Source: Saprospiraceae bacterium
GTDB lineage: Bacteria; Bacteroidota; Bacteroidia; Chitinophagales; Saprospiraceae
DNA length: 64,000 bases
Reading direction: 5' to 3'
Assembly (NCBI GenBank): GCA_016716335.1
Contig: JADJWN010000007.1
Coordinates: 124,001 to 188,000 of the forward strand
Under the pieces are notes generated by a model that had not been told where the DNA came from, made no database searches, and saw nothing but the letters and a program-made list of their open reading frames with translations. The translations under genes and the position numbers were made by a program. Positions 18,664 to 27,713 of the stretch are shown piece by piece. Position 1 is the first letter of the stretch. Each line of letters starts with the position of its first letter.

Positions 18664-19026
18664 ATGAGAATGTATCATCCGATATTCTGGACTGTATTAG
18701 GAGGTTTTTTCAGGAAAAAACAGGAACAGGATTATACTGAAAATACCCAACGAATGAGCTTTAAAAATGATGGCCGGTCGGGCATGGCCTTCTATCATGA
18801 TGGAGAGAAAACCACCGCCTTTTATACAGAAGCGGGTGGTGGAAATTGTATTTTTTATATGGTCATTCCGTCTGCAGCAGAATGGGAATCGCAAACAGGA
18901 TATCCATTGGCACGAAGAGAGGATATTTTAAAATGGATAGCTGAAGAATCACTCAAAAAACAAACTCAGCCGGTCAGGTCGTACTATACAATAAGTGACA
19001 GATACATCACTTTTTATAATAAATAA
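18664..19026 (+). CDS. Hypothetical protein, 120 residues
   Basis: No family recognised. It starts at ATG with MRMYHPIFWTVLGGFFRKKQ, a weak amphipathic segment rather than a clear signal. The body (SGMAFYHDGEKTTAFYTEAGGGNCIFYMVIPSAAEWE) reads as alternating strands around a helix, and the end (YYTISDRYITFYNK) is strand-rich. It lies 16 bp before the DKNYY lipoprotein gene on the same strand, which suggests one transcript. Nothing in it suggests an enzyme. Confidence 0.5.
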   Translation: MRMYHPIFWTVLGGFFRKKQEQDYTENTQRMSFKNDGRSGMAFYHDGEKTTAFYTEAGGGNCIFYMVIPSAAEWESQTGYPLARREDILKWIAEESLKKQTQPVRSYYTISDRYITFYNK

Positions 19027-19042
19027 GCACTGCTTTTCCATT

Positions 19043-20110
19043 ATGAACAATCCAGGCATGATATATATTTTTTGTTTTCTTTCTATCACCGCATTCTGGT
19101 TTTTTACTTCCTGCAAAAATAAGGGTAAAGGAAAAGCCGATACCTTCCAATCTGATGATTTTGGCAATGGGTTTGTTCGTAAGTCAGATACCATTTGGTT
19201 TTATGATGAAGCTTTGGAAAATATGGATCCTAATACTTTTGAATTGGTGGATGATTATTTTTTTAAAGATAAAGACAGGGTCTGGTTTTATGAAACATAT
19301 CGGATAAGTCAGGATTATTTTTCCGGCAAAAGAAAAAGAGTACTTCCATTGGAAAATGCGGATCCATTAAGTTTTGTGAGTTTGGGATATAGCTATGCGA
19401 AAGACAAGAATACGGCATGGTATCTGGATAAAACATTCAAAGTAAATGATTTGAAAAGCCTGGCAGTTTTGAACCCTCATTTTATAAAAGATGATAAAAC
19501 TGCTTATGCAGACAGAAATGCCATTGCCGGAAGCGATGGCAAAACATTTGAACTGCTATCTGACCGATACGCAAAAGACGCCCGGAATTATTATTATTGT
19601 ACAACTATGGATGGCATCTATGAGATCAAACCGATTTCCTGTCATTACCTTTCCTTTGAGGTGATAGATTACCGATATGCAAAGGATAATGTCAGTGTTT
19701 ATTATGAAGGTGAAAAGATATCAAAAGCAGAAAGTGGCACTTTTGAATTAATTTCTTCTGGATATGCCAAGGATCAACATTATGTCTATTTCCGGAATAA
19801 GATAGTAAAGAATGCAGACCCGCTTTCATTTGCCGCCTTTACAGAGAATGAAAACAGTATGGGCGAGACAGTGTATGGTAAAGATAAGACCGGCATTTAT
19901 GTCAATGAGCATCAATTCCCTGCAGCAGATGTGTACACTTTCAGAATTCTCAATGAGAAATACACCTCAGATAAAAATAGTGTGTACTATAAAATGAAAA
20001 AAATGAGAAATGCAGATCCTGCCACTTTCACTGTATTTCCCCATTTTATCGGGGATGCCGATGCAGAAGATAAACATCACAGGTATGGAGAAGGGAAGGT
20101 GGTGGAGTAA
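19043..20110 (+). CDS. DKNYY-repeat lipoprotein
   Basis: Lipoprotein of about 355 residues. The ATG at 19043 gives MNNPGMIYIFCFLSITAF followed by a lipobox ending TSCKN; the longer frame opening at 18995 would disrupt this signal and overlaps the previous gene. The mature part consists of roughly eight repeats of the form Y-A-K-D-K-N-x-x-W/Y-Y (SYAKDKNTAWYLD, RYAKDARNYYYC, RYAKDNVSVYYEG, GYAKDQHYVYFRN, KYTSDKNSVYYKM) alternating with DPxTFxxx segments. This is the DKNYY family, a predicted repetitive beta structure found in surface lipoproteins with no known activity. The gene stands apart from the pirin gene by about 95 bp. Confidence 0.7.
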   Translation: MNNPGMIYIFCFLSITAFWFFTSCKNKGKGKADTFQSDDFGNGFVRKSDTIWFYDEALENMDPNTFELVDDYFFKDKDRVWFYETYRISQDYFSGKRKRVLPLENADPLSFVSLGYSYAKDKNTAWYLDKTFKVNDLKSLAVLNPHFIKDDKTAYADRNAIAGSDGKTFELLSDRYAKDARNYYYCTTMDGIYEIKPISCHYLSFEVIDYRYAKDNVSVYYEGEKISKAESGTFELISSGYAKDQHYVYFRNKIVKNADPLSFAAFTENENSMGETVYGKDKTGIYVNEHQFPAADVYTFRILNEKYTSDKNSVYYKMKKMRNADPATFTVFPHFIGDADAEDKHHRYGEGKVVE

Positions 20111-20206
20111 TATTTAATTTGGTCTTGGAAAAAAATTAAGTAAAACTACAGGCTTAAGTTCAAACATTGGATAAAAATATTTGTTACAACAACAAAATTT
20201 TCTGAC

Positions 20207-21319
20207 ATGAGCCATACATCACGCAGAGACTTTTTTAAAAAGCTATCACTCAGTGTAGTGGGTGCTACCAATATCAGCGGCACCTCACCAAAGAAAGAAG
20301 AAAAGCCTGTTTTGATCAAAAGCATAAAACAGATGGGATTCAATTGGGATACTCTGGATCCATTCCTTTTCTGTGTACATCACGAAGATTTTTTCCCTAA
20401 AGGCAATGCAGAAATGGGCCCGGATGCTTCTTTGAAGGGTAGGTCACTGGGCGACGATTTTATCATCAAAGACGGCTGGCGGATGTATCATGGCAAGAAG
20501 GTGCCGGGTTTTCCCGGACATCCGCATAGAGGATTTGAGACTATCACCATTGTGAGAAAAGGTATTGTGGACCATGCGGATTCGCTGGGGGCCGCCGGCA
20601 GATATGGAGAAGGGGACGTACAATGGATGACCGCAGGCAAAGGTGTGCAGCATTCCGAGATGTTTCCGCTTATAAAATCTGATGAAGACAATCCACTGGA
20701 ACTGTTTCAGGTATGGCTCAATTTACCGGCAAAGAATAAAATGACAGATCCGCATTTCAAAATGCTGTGGGGCAAAACTATACCCAAAATCACTCAGAAA
20801 GATGCTCAAGGAAATACAAGCATGATAGAATTGATAGCAGGCAGGATGTTTGATCAGATTGCTCCTGCTCCGCCACCCGGATCGTGGGCAGCAGACCCTG
20901 AAAATGAAGTATGTATTCTGAATATTCACATGGATGCCCATGCAACACTGACCATTCCGGCTGCTGGTAAGGGCATCAACAGAGTAATCTATTTTTATGA
21001 AGGGGATACCATCACTTTAGGCGACCGGAATGTTCCTAAATACCATTCTGTGGAATTGAGTGCAGAATTGGAAGTGCCGGTGAAAGCAGGCAATACAAAG
21101 ACCAAAGTATTGATGTTGCAGGGAAGACCCATCAATGAAACAGTGATACAATACGGTCCCTTCGTCATGAATTCAAAGGAAGAAATTCATCAGGCTTTCA
21201 ATGATTTTCATGCTACCAAATTCGGTGGGTGGCCGTGGCCCAAATACGATCAGGTGCATGACCGGAGCCTGCCACGATTTGCCAGGCATGCAGATGGAAG
21301 GTATGAAGAAGGGGTGTGA
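20207..21319 (+). CDS. Pirin-family cupin protein with Tat-type leader
   Basis: A 370-residue pirin. The N-terminal cupin carries the metal-site motifs PGFPGHPHRGFETITIV and GKGVQHSEMF, giving the three His and one Glu that bind Fe(II) in pirins. The C-terminal cupin is less conserved, as is usual. Ahead of the cupin lies SHTSRRDFFKKLSLSVVGATN, which contains the twin-arginine motif S-R-R-x-F-F-K followed by a mildly hydrophobic stretch. Most pirins are cytoplasmic and lack this, so export of a pre-folded metalloprotein through Tat is predicted. Some pirins act as quercetin 2,3-dioxygenases; the activity here is unproven. It appears monocistronic. Confidence 0.85.
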   Translation: MSHTSRRDFFKKLSLSVVGATNISGTSPKKEEKPVLIKSIKQMGFNWDTLDPFLFCVHHEDFFPKGNAEMGPDASLKGRSLGDDFIIKDGWRMYHGKKVPGFPGHPHRGFETITIVRKGIVDHADSLGAAGRYGEGDVQWMTAGKGVQHSEMFPLIKSDEDNPLELFQVWLNLPAKNKMTDPHFKMLWGKTIPKITQKDAQGNTSMIELIAGRMFDQIAPAPPPGSWAADPENEVCILNIHMDAHATLTIPAAGKGINRVIYFYEGDTITLGDRNVPKYHSVELSAELEVPVKAGNTKTKVLMLQGRPINETVIQYGPFVMNSKEEIHQAFNDFHATKFGGWPWPKYDQVHDRSLPRFARHADGRYEEGV

Positions 21320-21403
21320 GCCCGCTAATTAAGCTTGTTTTACTGTTCAAAATTTTTTAGTTTCCTCTATTTTCTGTCAGACTTTTGTACCTTGCTTAAA
21401 TAA

Positions 21404-23157
21404 TTGAAATTTTATCATTACAGCATTAGCAGGTACACATTGCGAAGCACTTTTACAATCATAGGATTATATTTAACAGTTAGTCTTCCGGTTTTCTGTC
21501 AGCTGGACTCTATTCTGAGTATTAAAGACTATGCTGAGAGACATGCTTCTTTTATAAATTACATCGAAGACAATTATCAACCCTTTGAAGCCTATGACTC
21601 CATCCTGCGAGTAGCTGAATTTAAAATCAAAAAGCTCAATGATGATAAGCTGAAACAGGAAATCTGGTTTTACAATCAGGATCGCAAATCCAGAACATAC
21701 AACGGCCCGACCCTTTTATCTTCCATGACACCATTAATAGAAGTTGTGGAACAAGCCAGAAAAAAATCATGGACATATATAGAAGCGAAGTTGTGTGCCA
21801 GGATAGGCAACTTTTATCATGCTCAGGGGCAGACGCAGGCAGGATTTGAATATCTGGTGAAAGCACTGGACCTGGTTAATCAACTGGATATTAAAAAATA
21901 CCCGGAAATCCTGAAAATCATTGATAATGTGGCTGTTAACTATTATATATTTGGAGACTATGTGACAGCACTGAGTTTATTCAAAAAAGGGATGGGAGTG
22001 GCACCTTACTGGAGAAATAAATCAGAAAGATATATCCTGACCAATACCATCGGTCTTTGCTACCAAAAACAAATGCAGTATGATTCAGCCATCTACTATT
22101 ACGAACTTGCACATTATAATGCCAGAGAAACGGGTAATGAGTTTTGGGCAACACTTACCATGGGCAACCGTGCATACTGTCATTATCTGGCCGGCAACTA
22201 TGATGAAGCACTTCCGCCTTTGCTCAAGGATTTTGAATTGAGTGCTCAATGGGGAGAAGTCGGAAGTGCAGTAAATGCAGCCATGATTATAGCAGCTATT
22301 TATGTTGAGAAAAATAATCTTACCGAAGCGGCTAAATATCTGGATTACGGCATTGAGCATCAGAGTTTTTTGGATGCCAGACAAAAAATCAGTTATTACA
22401 CAAGCTTAAATCAGATAAGCAGACAGAAGGGGGATTACAGGCAGGCCATATCCTATCTGGATTCGGTACAGAAATATAAGGATATTGCTGCAATAACCAA
22501 TAATGATGGTATCATCAGAAATGCAGAGCTGAAGCTGTACCTGGAAAAGCACAAATATGACCTGGAGCTCCTGGAGTCAGAAAAATCAAGACAAATCACA
22601 TTAAGAAATGCGGTTTTGGTCATCATCTGTTTGCTGGGTATAATTGCCGGATTGTGGTTTTTCAATATACATCTCAAAAGAAAAAGAGCCTTGGAACTGG
22701 CCGAACAGGCAAAAGTCGATGCTTTTCGTGAACTCGAACAGGCAAAGAAGGAATTGAGCAATTTTACGGCTGTCATCAAGGAGAAAAATGAGCTGATACA
22801 ATCTGTAAAATCAGAATTGAGTGCCCTGGAACATTCAAATCACGGGGAAGAAAGGATTAAAAATATCAACGAACTACTGAATTCGAGTATTCTTACGGAA
22901 GATGACTGGAGAGAATTCAAATCACTTTTTGACAGGGTTTATCCGGGATTTTTTGTGAGGCTTCAGGAAAAATTACCCCATCTCACTCAGGCAGAAGTCA
23001 GGCTTTTGCACTTTTGAAATTGAATATGAATCAAAAGGATATGGCCTTTATGCTGGGTGTAGGATATGATGCTATCCGAAAGGTAAAACAGCGTCTCAAC
23101 GCAAAAATCTCCGGACAGAATGAAACCACCCTGGAAGAAATTGTTCATGGCATTTAA
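21404..23157 (+). CDS. Membrane-anchored TPR protein with C-terminal HTH, frameshifted
   Basis: Predicted membrane-tethered regulator. A signal-like hydrophobic N-terminus is followed by about 350 residues of degenerate TPRs (YYHAQGQTQAGFEYLVKAL, IGLCYQKQMQYDSAIYYYEL, AYCHYLAGNYDEALPPLL). Then come a transmembrane helix (NAVLVIICLLGIIAGLWFF, about residues 400-420), a coiled coil, and a LuxR-like HTH at the end. The frame is broken at 23004: adding one T to the tttt run joins AEVRLF to ALLKLNMNQKDMAFMLGV, giving LTQAEVRLFALLKLNMNQKD, the usual core of this regulator family. The repaired stop is at 23157. The TPR part should be periplasmic and the HTH cytoplasmic. The start is a TTG with no ATG nearby, so the true start is uncertain. 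Confidence 0.75.
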
Positions 23158-23230
23158 TTTCAGGTAGCAGGATTCCCTAATTTTTTCGTAGTCACAACAT
23201 TGTCCTGATTGATGTCACAGTTTTGTCCGT

Positions 23231-23434
23231 ATGAAAACTGTAATGTGTATCATTTTTACACACAGTTTTGCAGTGAAATTGAATCGTTTAATCCAAATGC
23301 CAGTATCCAAAGTGCATATTACTCCAAAGCTGATCATCATCGCAATAGTATTCATCATTGCAGTCATCATTGTGATCTGTTTTTTTGAAATACGCATTGC
23401 GGAGATTGACAGCCGGATGATACGAATTAAATAA
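23231..23434 (+). CDS. Possible small membrane protein
   Basis: A 67-codon frame starting ATG AAA ACT GTA, with one strongly hydrophobic helix (LIIIAIVFIIAVIIVICFF) and a basic end. It fills most of the 350 bp gap between the TPR-HTH gene and the head-repeat gene. No family is recognised, and an overlapping minus-strand frame of similar length exists, so this is only a candidate. Apart from it I see nothing in 23158-23507. Confidence 0.3.
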   Translation: MKTVMCIIFTHSFAVKLNRLIQMPVSKVHITPKLIIIAIVFIIAVIIVICFFEIRIAEIDSRMIRIK

Positions 23435-23507
23435 TCACAATTTGACATTTTTACAAAGCCGACCCATGCGACTCTCTGAAAATTTTTCAACTTAAAAATC
23501 AGCCATT

Positions 23508-25057
23508 ATGCAATTCTTAAAAACTTCATTATTGGGCCTATGGATAATTTTGGCATTACACAGCCATTGTTTGACTGGACAGAATGTTGGTATAGGTACC
23601 ATCGAGCCGGATGCCAGTGCCATGCTGGATGTAGCATCATCAGAGAAAGGTATGCTGATACCCCGCATGAGCAGCGTACAGAGAACCGCCATCGCCGCTC
23701 CGGCAAATGGATTACTGGTGTATGACACAGATACCGGCAGTTTCTGGTTTTATCAGGGATCTGCATGGAAAAATCTGTCTGCATTACCTGACCGGCTTAC
23801 AGATGCAGATGGTAATACCAGAGTGATGGTAGAGAAAAATCCCAATGAAGATATGATCCGTTTTGATTTGGCGGGACAAGAAAAAATGGTTTTTCGGCAA
23901 AACTCAAATGGGCATCCCAGAATGGAAATGTACTCTCCCGGGGATAACATTTTTATAGGTGAAGTAGCAGGAGCATCTACTTCGTCTGGAACAGGAAATG
24001 TTGCTGTTGGAAGCATTGCACTTACTAATAATCTAATTGGTTTCAATAATGTTTCCGTAGGATCCAATTCAATGGTGTTTAATACAACTGGAAGTTTCAA
24101 TACTGCTTTGGGCGCATTATCACTTAGTAATAATGTCAGTAATAATATGAACACAGCAGTCGGTACCTATGCTATGTTCTATGCTCATAATGGTTTAAGC
24201 TCTACTAATACGTATAATACCGCTGTAGGATTTGAGGCCATGAGAGGAGGTTCAAATTCCGGAGCGAATACCGGCATATATAATACTGCAGTTGGCGGTC
24301 AGTCAATGGTCAATATTACTTCTGGATCATCTAATGTCGCATTAGGATATTTTGCACTCAGGAATACTACATCAGGTGCTAACAATACAGCTATTGGTAA
24401 TTTATCACTGAGAACAATACTACTGGTAATTTCAATAGTGCTGTGGGGTATAAAGCGCTTGAAAACAACACTACAGGTTTACAAAATACTGCTTTGGGAT
24501 TCTTAGCACTTAGTAATAATATAGGAGGATATAATAATCTGGGTTTGGGTCTTGGTGCAGATGTTAGTAGCGGAAATCTCTTCAATGCAAGTGCCATCGG
24601 GGCTTTTTCATTAGTTAATTGCAGCAATTGTATGGTATTAGGTTCAGGTGCGGTAAATGTTGGCATTGGATTGACTACCCCAACTGAGCGATTGCATGTA
24701 AATGGCAATATCAGGGTAGAAGGCAATATCATCGAAGAAGCTGTTATGAATCCTACATTAAACGCTAATTGGGCAAATATTGGGAATCAGTGGGAAGTAG
24801 CCGGATTTTATAAATCCAGGGATGGCAGAGTATATTTGCAGGGTTCAGTAATTAAAACTGTGGCAGGAGGCAATGGCGTAATTTTTACGCTGCCCGCCGG
24901 ATACAGACCTTCCAAACAGGTAAGATTTGCAGCTTACACAAATGGAGGAAATACTGTTTATTTAGGTGTGGACAGTTGGGGCAGCGTTTTGGTTTTAGCA
25001 GATCTGCCTGTAAATACTCAAATCACTTTGGATGGAATATCTTTTCGGGTAGATTAA
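23508..25057 (+). CDS. YadA-head-like repeat surface protein, frameshifted
   Basis: Exported protein of about 517 residues. After a signal peptide (LLGLWIILALHSHCLTGQ) comes the segment NVGIGTIEPDASAMLDVASSEKGMLIPRM, common at the start of Bacteroidota tail-fibre-like proteins. The central 250 residues are repeats of the form N-T-A-V/L-G-x-x-A-L/M-x-x-N (GNVAVGSIAL, FNTALGALSLSNN, MNTAVGTYAMF, YNTAVGFEAM, SNVALGYFAL), which match the left-handed beta-roll head repeats of trimeric autotransporters. The frame breaks at 24413; one extra A gives SLRNNTTGNFNSAVGYKALENNTTG, in phase with the repeat. The C-terminus (TPTERLHVNGNIRVEGNI plus a terminal beta domain) resembles fibre tips. No T9SS C-terminal domain and no YadA anchor is visible, so the export route is unclear. 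Confidence 0.8.
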
Positions 25058-25153
25058 AACCGTTGCTATTTGTGCAATCAATTTTTTTACAAATCTCTCA
25101 ATCTCAATGGTGACTGTTAAGCATTTTATCCACCTTCACTCATTAATAATATA

Positions 25154-25726
25154 TCACTCAGTATAGCCCATCACATCGATGCTGTCTATTCTCCATTTCC
25201 CACCCGATTTGGTTAAGGCAAAACGGTGATTCCAGATATCAGAGGTGATGATGACTGCATGGTTTTTTTCAATTTGCTGAATATGGTATATTAATTGATC
25301 TCCTGCATTGTAGAGCAGATCAGGTTCCTGTGTACCTGTTACCAGATCATAATCAAAGCCTTCCGGAGGTCCTTCATTCTGTGGATTTTTCTTAAATTTT
25401 TGCTCCATTTCAGAAAAATATCGGTTCCAGTGACTGATGTATGCATCAGATATCCGGCCACTCGATTTAAGGTGTTTCAGATATTTTTTGCAGTTTTTTT
25501 TGTTCACAAAATAGTTTCCGTTTTTATCCGTACCAACCAATCTGAATCCGATGGATTTCCTGTAATTGACTTTATACCATTGTAAAAATGATTGGATCGT
25601 ATGTGCAATCTGCGTGGAATCTGATTCCGGACTAAACGAAATTTCTCTGACAGTACAATTGCCATTTACCACAAACAGAAATATGCTCAAAAAACAAATC
25701 ACTAAAAAAGAAGCCGGTTTTTTCAT
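25154..25726 (-). CDS. DUF3828-like exported protein (paralogue 1)
   Basis: A 190-residue protein with an N-terminal signal (ASFLVICFLSIFLFVVNG). The core contains IQSFLQWYKVNYRKSIGF, then a central region ending EGPPEGFDYDLVTGTQEPDLL, and the final SGGKWRIDSIDVMGY. The same order of motifs occurs in the gene at 27126-27713 (VKSFLHWYKDNYSRANSF, EGPPEGFEFDLVLITQEPEL, VNGKWMIAYIATMNY), so the two are paralogues. The FLxWY start and the WxIDxI ending fit the DUF3828/NTF2-like pattern, which I assign with moderate confidence. Likely periplasmic; activity unknown. It is on the same strand as, and 28 bp downstream of, a small membrane gene. Confidence 0.65.
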   Translation of the reverse strand: MKKPASFLVICFLSIFLFVVNGNCTVREISFSPESDSTQIAHTIQSFLQWYKVNYRKSIGFRLVGTDKNGNYFVNKKNCKKYLKHLKSSGRISDAYISHWNRYFSEMEQKFKKNPQNEGPPEGFDYDLVTGTQEPDLLYNAGDQLIYHIQQIEKNHAVIITSDIWNHRFALTKSGGKWRIDSIDVMGYTE

Positions 25727-25754
25727 TATTCAGATTTTAATTTCATTCGGAAAT

Positions 25755-26051
25755 TTATTTGGATGAGCCGTTAAAAAATACCAGTCCGATTGCGATAACA
25801 ACAGTTGCCGCTATCCAGGATCCTGTAAGCAGAAAAAATCCTTTGGGCATGTCTTGTGCGTAATATCCGTATTTTACTCCCACATACATGCCTGTCATGG
25901 TGACAAAACTTCCCGTCAGTAAAATAATGGCTTCAGAATCTTTTTTAAAAGGGTGTAGCCAATGATCCAGAGATAACAATAGTAATGAAATACTAAGAAT
26001 CACACTAAACAGTAAGGTTATAAAAAAAATAACTTTCGATAAAATAGCCAT
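25755..26051 (-). CDS. Small three-helix membrane protein (paralogue A)
   Basis: A 98-residue integral membrane protein with hydrophobic stretches at about 5-27, 40-60 and 70-93 (VIFFITLLFSVILSISLLLL, IILLTGSFVTMTGMYVGV, FLLTGSWIAATVVIAIGLVFF), ending NGSSK. Its layout, the central YxGxKxGY element and the final VxxGLVFFNG match the next gene upstream (YLAWKMGY and VGLFFFNG). The two are therefore tandem duplicates. No catalytic residues and no known family. It is encoded between the two DUF3828-like genes. Confidence 0.55.
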   Translation of the reverse strand: MAILSKVIFFITLLFSVILSISLLLLSLDHWLHPFKKDSEAIILLTGSFVTMTGMYVGVKYGYYAQDMPKGFFLLTGSWIAATVVIAIGLVFFNGSSK

Positions 26052-26084
26052 GGATTCAGAGTTTTTTCAAATACTTTGGCAGTA

Positions 26085-26387
26085 TCACTGCCAGTGGATG
26101 GGTCCATTGAAGAAAAATAGTCCCACCATGACACTGATCACAGCTGAAATGAAAGTTCCCGCTAATATAGCACTTCCGGTACCGTAGCTTCCCGGAACAT
26201 AGCCCATCTTCCAGGCCAGATATAAACCGGCAAAGGAAATACAACCACCTATCAGAAAAATCAGGGTTTCAGAAAGCTTTTTGGCTGGATTTCCGGCATT
26301 GGTCATGAAATTCAGAAATAATATAATTCCGAAAATCAAATTGAAAATAAAGAGACCAAAAAATAAGAGTTTAGTTAAAAATTCCAT
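26085..26387 (-). CDS. Small three-helix membrane protein (paralogue B)
   Basis: A 100-residue integral membrane protein starting MEFLTKLLFFGLFIF. The frame is open 14 codons further upstream, but that extension (MYLPAVSGIKKSVI) overlaps the end of the neighbouring gene and lacks hydrophobic character, so the ATG at 26387 is preferred. It has three hydrophobic segments and a C-terminal VGLFFFNGPIHWQ. It is a duplicate of the 25755-26051 product. Function unknown; probably co-transcribed with its neighbours. Confidence 0.55.
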   Translation of the reverse strand: MEFLTKLLFFGLFIFNLIFGIILFLNFMTNAGNPAKKLSETLIFLIGGCISFAGLYLAWKMGYVPGSYGTGSAILAGTFISAVISVMVGLFFFNGPIHWQ

Positions 26388-26400
26388 GATTACTGATTTT

Positions 26401-26718
26401 TTAATTCCACTTACCGCCGGTAGATACATGTATGGTCAAAAACCAAAGGAAAAAAAGTAAAACTGCTGTAAACGGTAAATAAACAATCCATATGCCCCAT
26501 TTATAGGATTCCGGGTGCTGCATCATTTTCCAGCCCAGCCAGGCAAATCCTCCCAGTATCAGTCCTAAAATCCAGTTTCTGCCGGGCTCCAGAAAGGACT
26601 CATCATGTCCCATGGATTTATTGGCAAAATATACAAAACTGCCCATCACAGCCATGTAGATAAAATATATTGACCCGAGTCCATAAATAATCGTCAGCAA
26701 ATTGGCAAACCACTTCAT
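26401..26718 (-). CDS. Small membrane protein
   Basis: A 105-residue membrane protein (MKWFANLLTIIYGLGSIYFIYM). Hydrophobic segments lie at about 5-28, 46-62 and 76-98, and a soluble loop containing NKSMGHDESFLEPGRNW separates the first two. It is more distantly related, if at all, to the duplicated pair downstream; the shared features are size, three segments and a mid-protein GWKMM element. It is the first of three tiny membrane genes in a row on this strand, directly after the repeat cluster. Confidence 0.5.
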   Translation of the reverse strand: MKWFANLLTIIYGLGSIYFIYMAVMGSFVYFANKSMGHDESFLEPGRNWILGLILGGFAWLGWKMMQHPESYKWGIWIVYLPFTAVLLFFLWFLTIHVSTGGKWN

Positions 26719-26779
26719 GATTATATTGATTTGTTATTAAAAATTTTTTGAATCATCCCTATTTTGCTTTACTTAATTT

Positions 26780-27128
26780 GTTCTTATGCCGCTTAATTTG
26801 TTCATAGTCAGAGTGTTCATAGTCAGAGTGTCCATTGTTTGAGTGTTTCCGCCTCCGGCGGATTCTTCGTTCAGATCATTCGTCATTCAGATTATTCATC
26901 GTTCACAGTTCAAGTGTTTCCGCCCTCGGCGGATTCGAATCGTTCATAGTTCATCGTTCATAGTTCATCGTTCATCGTTCATAGTTCGAATCGTTCGAAT
27001 TGCTCGAATTGTTCTTCGTTTCCGCCTCCGGCGGATTCTCCGTTCAGATTATTCATCGTTCACAGTTCGAGTGTTTGGTTGTTCGAGTGTTCAGATCATT
27101 TTCTCCTTCGGCGGATTCGGATCATTCA
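26780..27128. repeat. Intergenic repeat cluster: GC palindromes in TTCATAGTTCATCG-type direct repeats
   Basis: Non-coding block between 26718 and the gene at 27126. Three copies of a perfect or near-perfect palindrome, 6-bp arms TCCGCC/GGCGGA around a 3-base loop, lie at 26848-26862, 26919-26933 and 27021-27035, with a degenerate copy at 27104-27115. Between them are short direct repeats built from TTCATAGTTCATCG, TTCGAATCG and TTCGAGTGTT; for example 26941-26990 repeats a TTCATAG/TTCATCG unit several times. A 154-codon plus-strand frame through it has Arg/Ser-rich repetitive product and is an artefact of the repeats. Related short interspersed repeats are common between Bacteroidota genes; possible roles are mRNA stabilisation, nucleoid-protein binding or replication-slippage debris. 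Confidence 0.8.
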
Positions 27129-27713
27129 GTCATAATTCATCGTGGCAATGTAGGCTATCATCCATTTCCCGTTTACCTTTTCCATATCAAAATCATATCC
27201 TTCTTCACCTCCCATCTGCAGTACAGCCTTGGTGCCATTATTTTCTGTCACTGAAAATTGCTTTTGATCTATTGCTTTCAAAACCAGTTCCGGTTCCTGT
27301 GTAATCAATACCAGGTCAAATTCAAAGCCTTCGGGGGGACCTTCCGGAGAAAGATTTTCTTCAAGGTAGGCTGCTTTATCCATGAAGTACTGTTTCCATA
27401 ACGCTGTATATGTATCAGAAATGTAACTACTGCTTTTTAAATACGCCAGGTATGCTTCACACTCTCCCATTGCGACATGATAATTGCCCTGCTTATCCTG
27501 ATAAGTGAAGCCAAAGCTGTTGGCCCTGGAATAGTTGTCCTTGTACCAGTGTAGAAATGATTTGACGGTATGAATCATAGCAAGGGTATCATTTGATAAA
27601 TCAGCTTCCTCCTGGATGGCAGGTATCGCCGTGATTGCATCGGTTGAAGCTGAGCTGTATTTACAACTTTGAAAGCATATGATGCTCAACAGGATAATCG
27701 TGAATGTTCTCAT
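27126..27713 (-). CDS. DUF3828-like lipoprotein (paralogue 2)
   Basis: A 195-residue lipoprotein: signal IILLSIICFQSC with Cys at residue 16, then a linker and the same domain as the 25154-25726 product. Shared landmarks are TVKSFLHWYKDNY, a middle helical region with YISDTYTALWKQYFMDK (YISHWNRYFSEM in the paralogue), EGPPEGFEFDLVLITQEPE and the terminal NGKWMIAYIATMNY. The paralogue has a plain signal peptide, whereas this copy is lipid-anchored. The 3' end sits against the repeat cluster. Likely periplasmic, perhaps ligand binding as in other NTF2-like folds; this is a guess. Confidence 0.65.
   Translation of the reverse strand: MRTFTIILLSIICFQSCKYSSASTDAITAIPAIQEEADLSNDTLAMIHTVKSFLHWYKDNYSRANSFGFTYQDKQGNYHVAMGECEAYLAYLKSSSYISDTYTALWKQYFMDKAAYLEENLSPEGPPEGFEFDLVLITQEPELVLKAIDQKQFSVTENNGTKAVLQMGGEEGYDFDMEKVNGKWMIAYIATMNYD

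Noticed and set aside
26780..27128. CRISPR array
   Set aside because: Repeat units vary in length and spacing, spacers are themselves repetitive, and no cas gene is near.
26843..27304. 153-codon plus-strand frame through the repeat block
   Set aside because: Its product is Arg/Ser/Val/His repetition caused by the DNA repeats, and it runs into the antisense of the lipoprotein gene.
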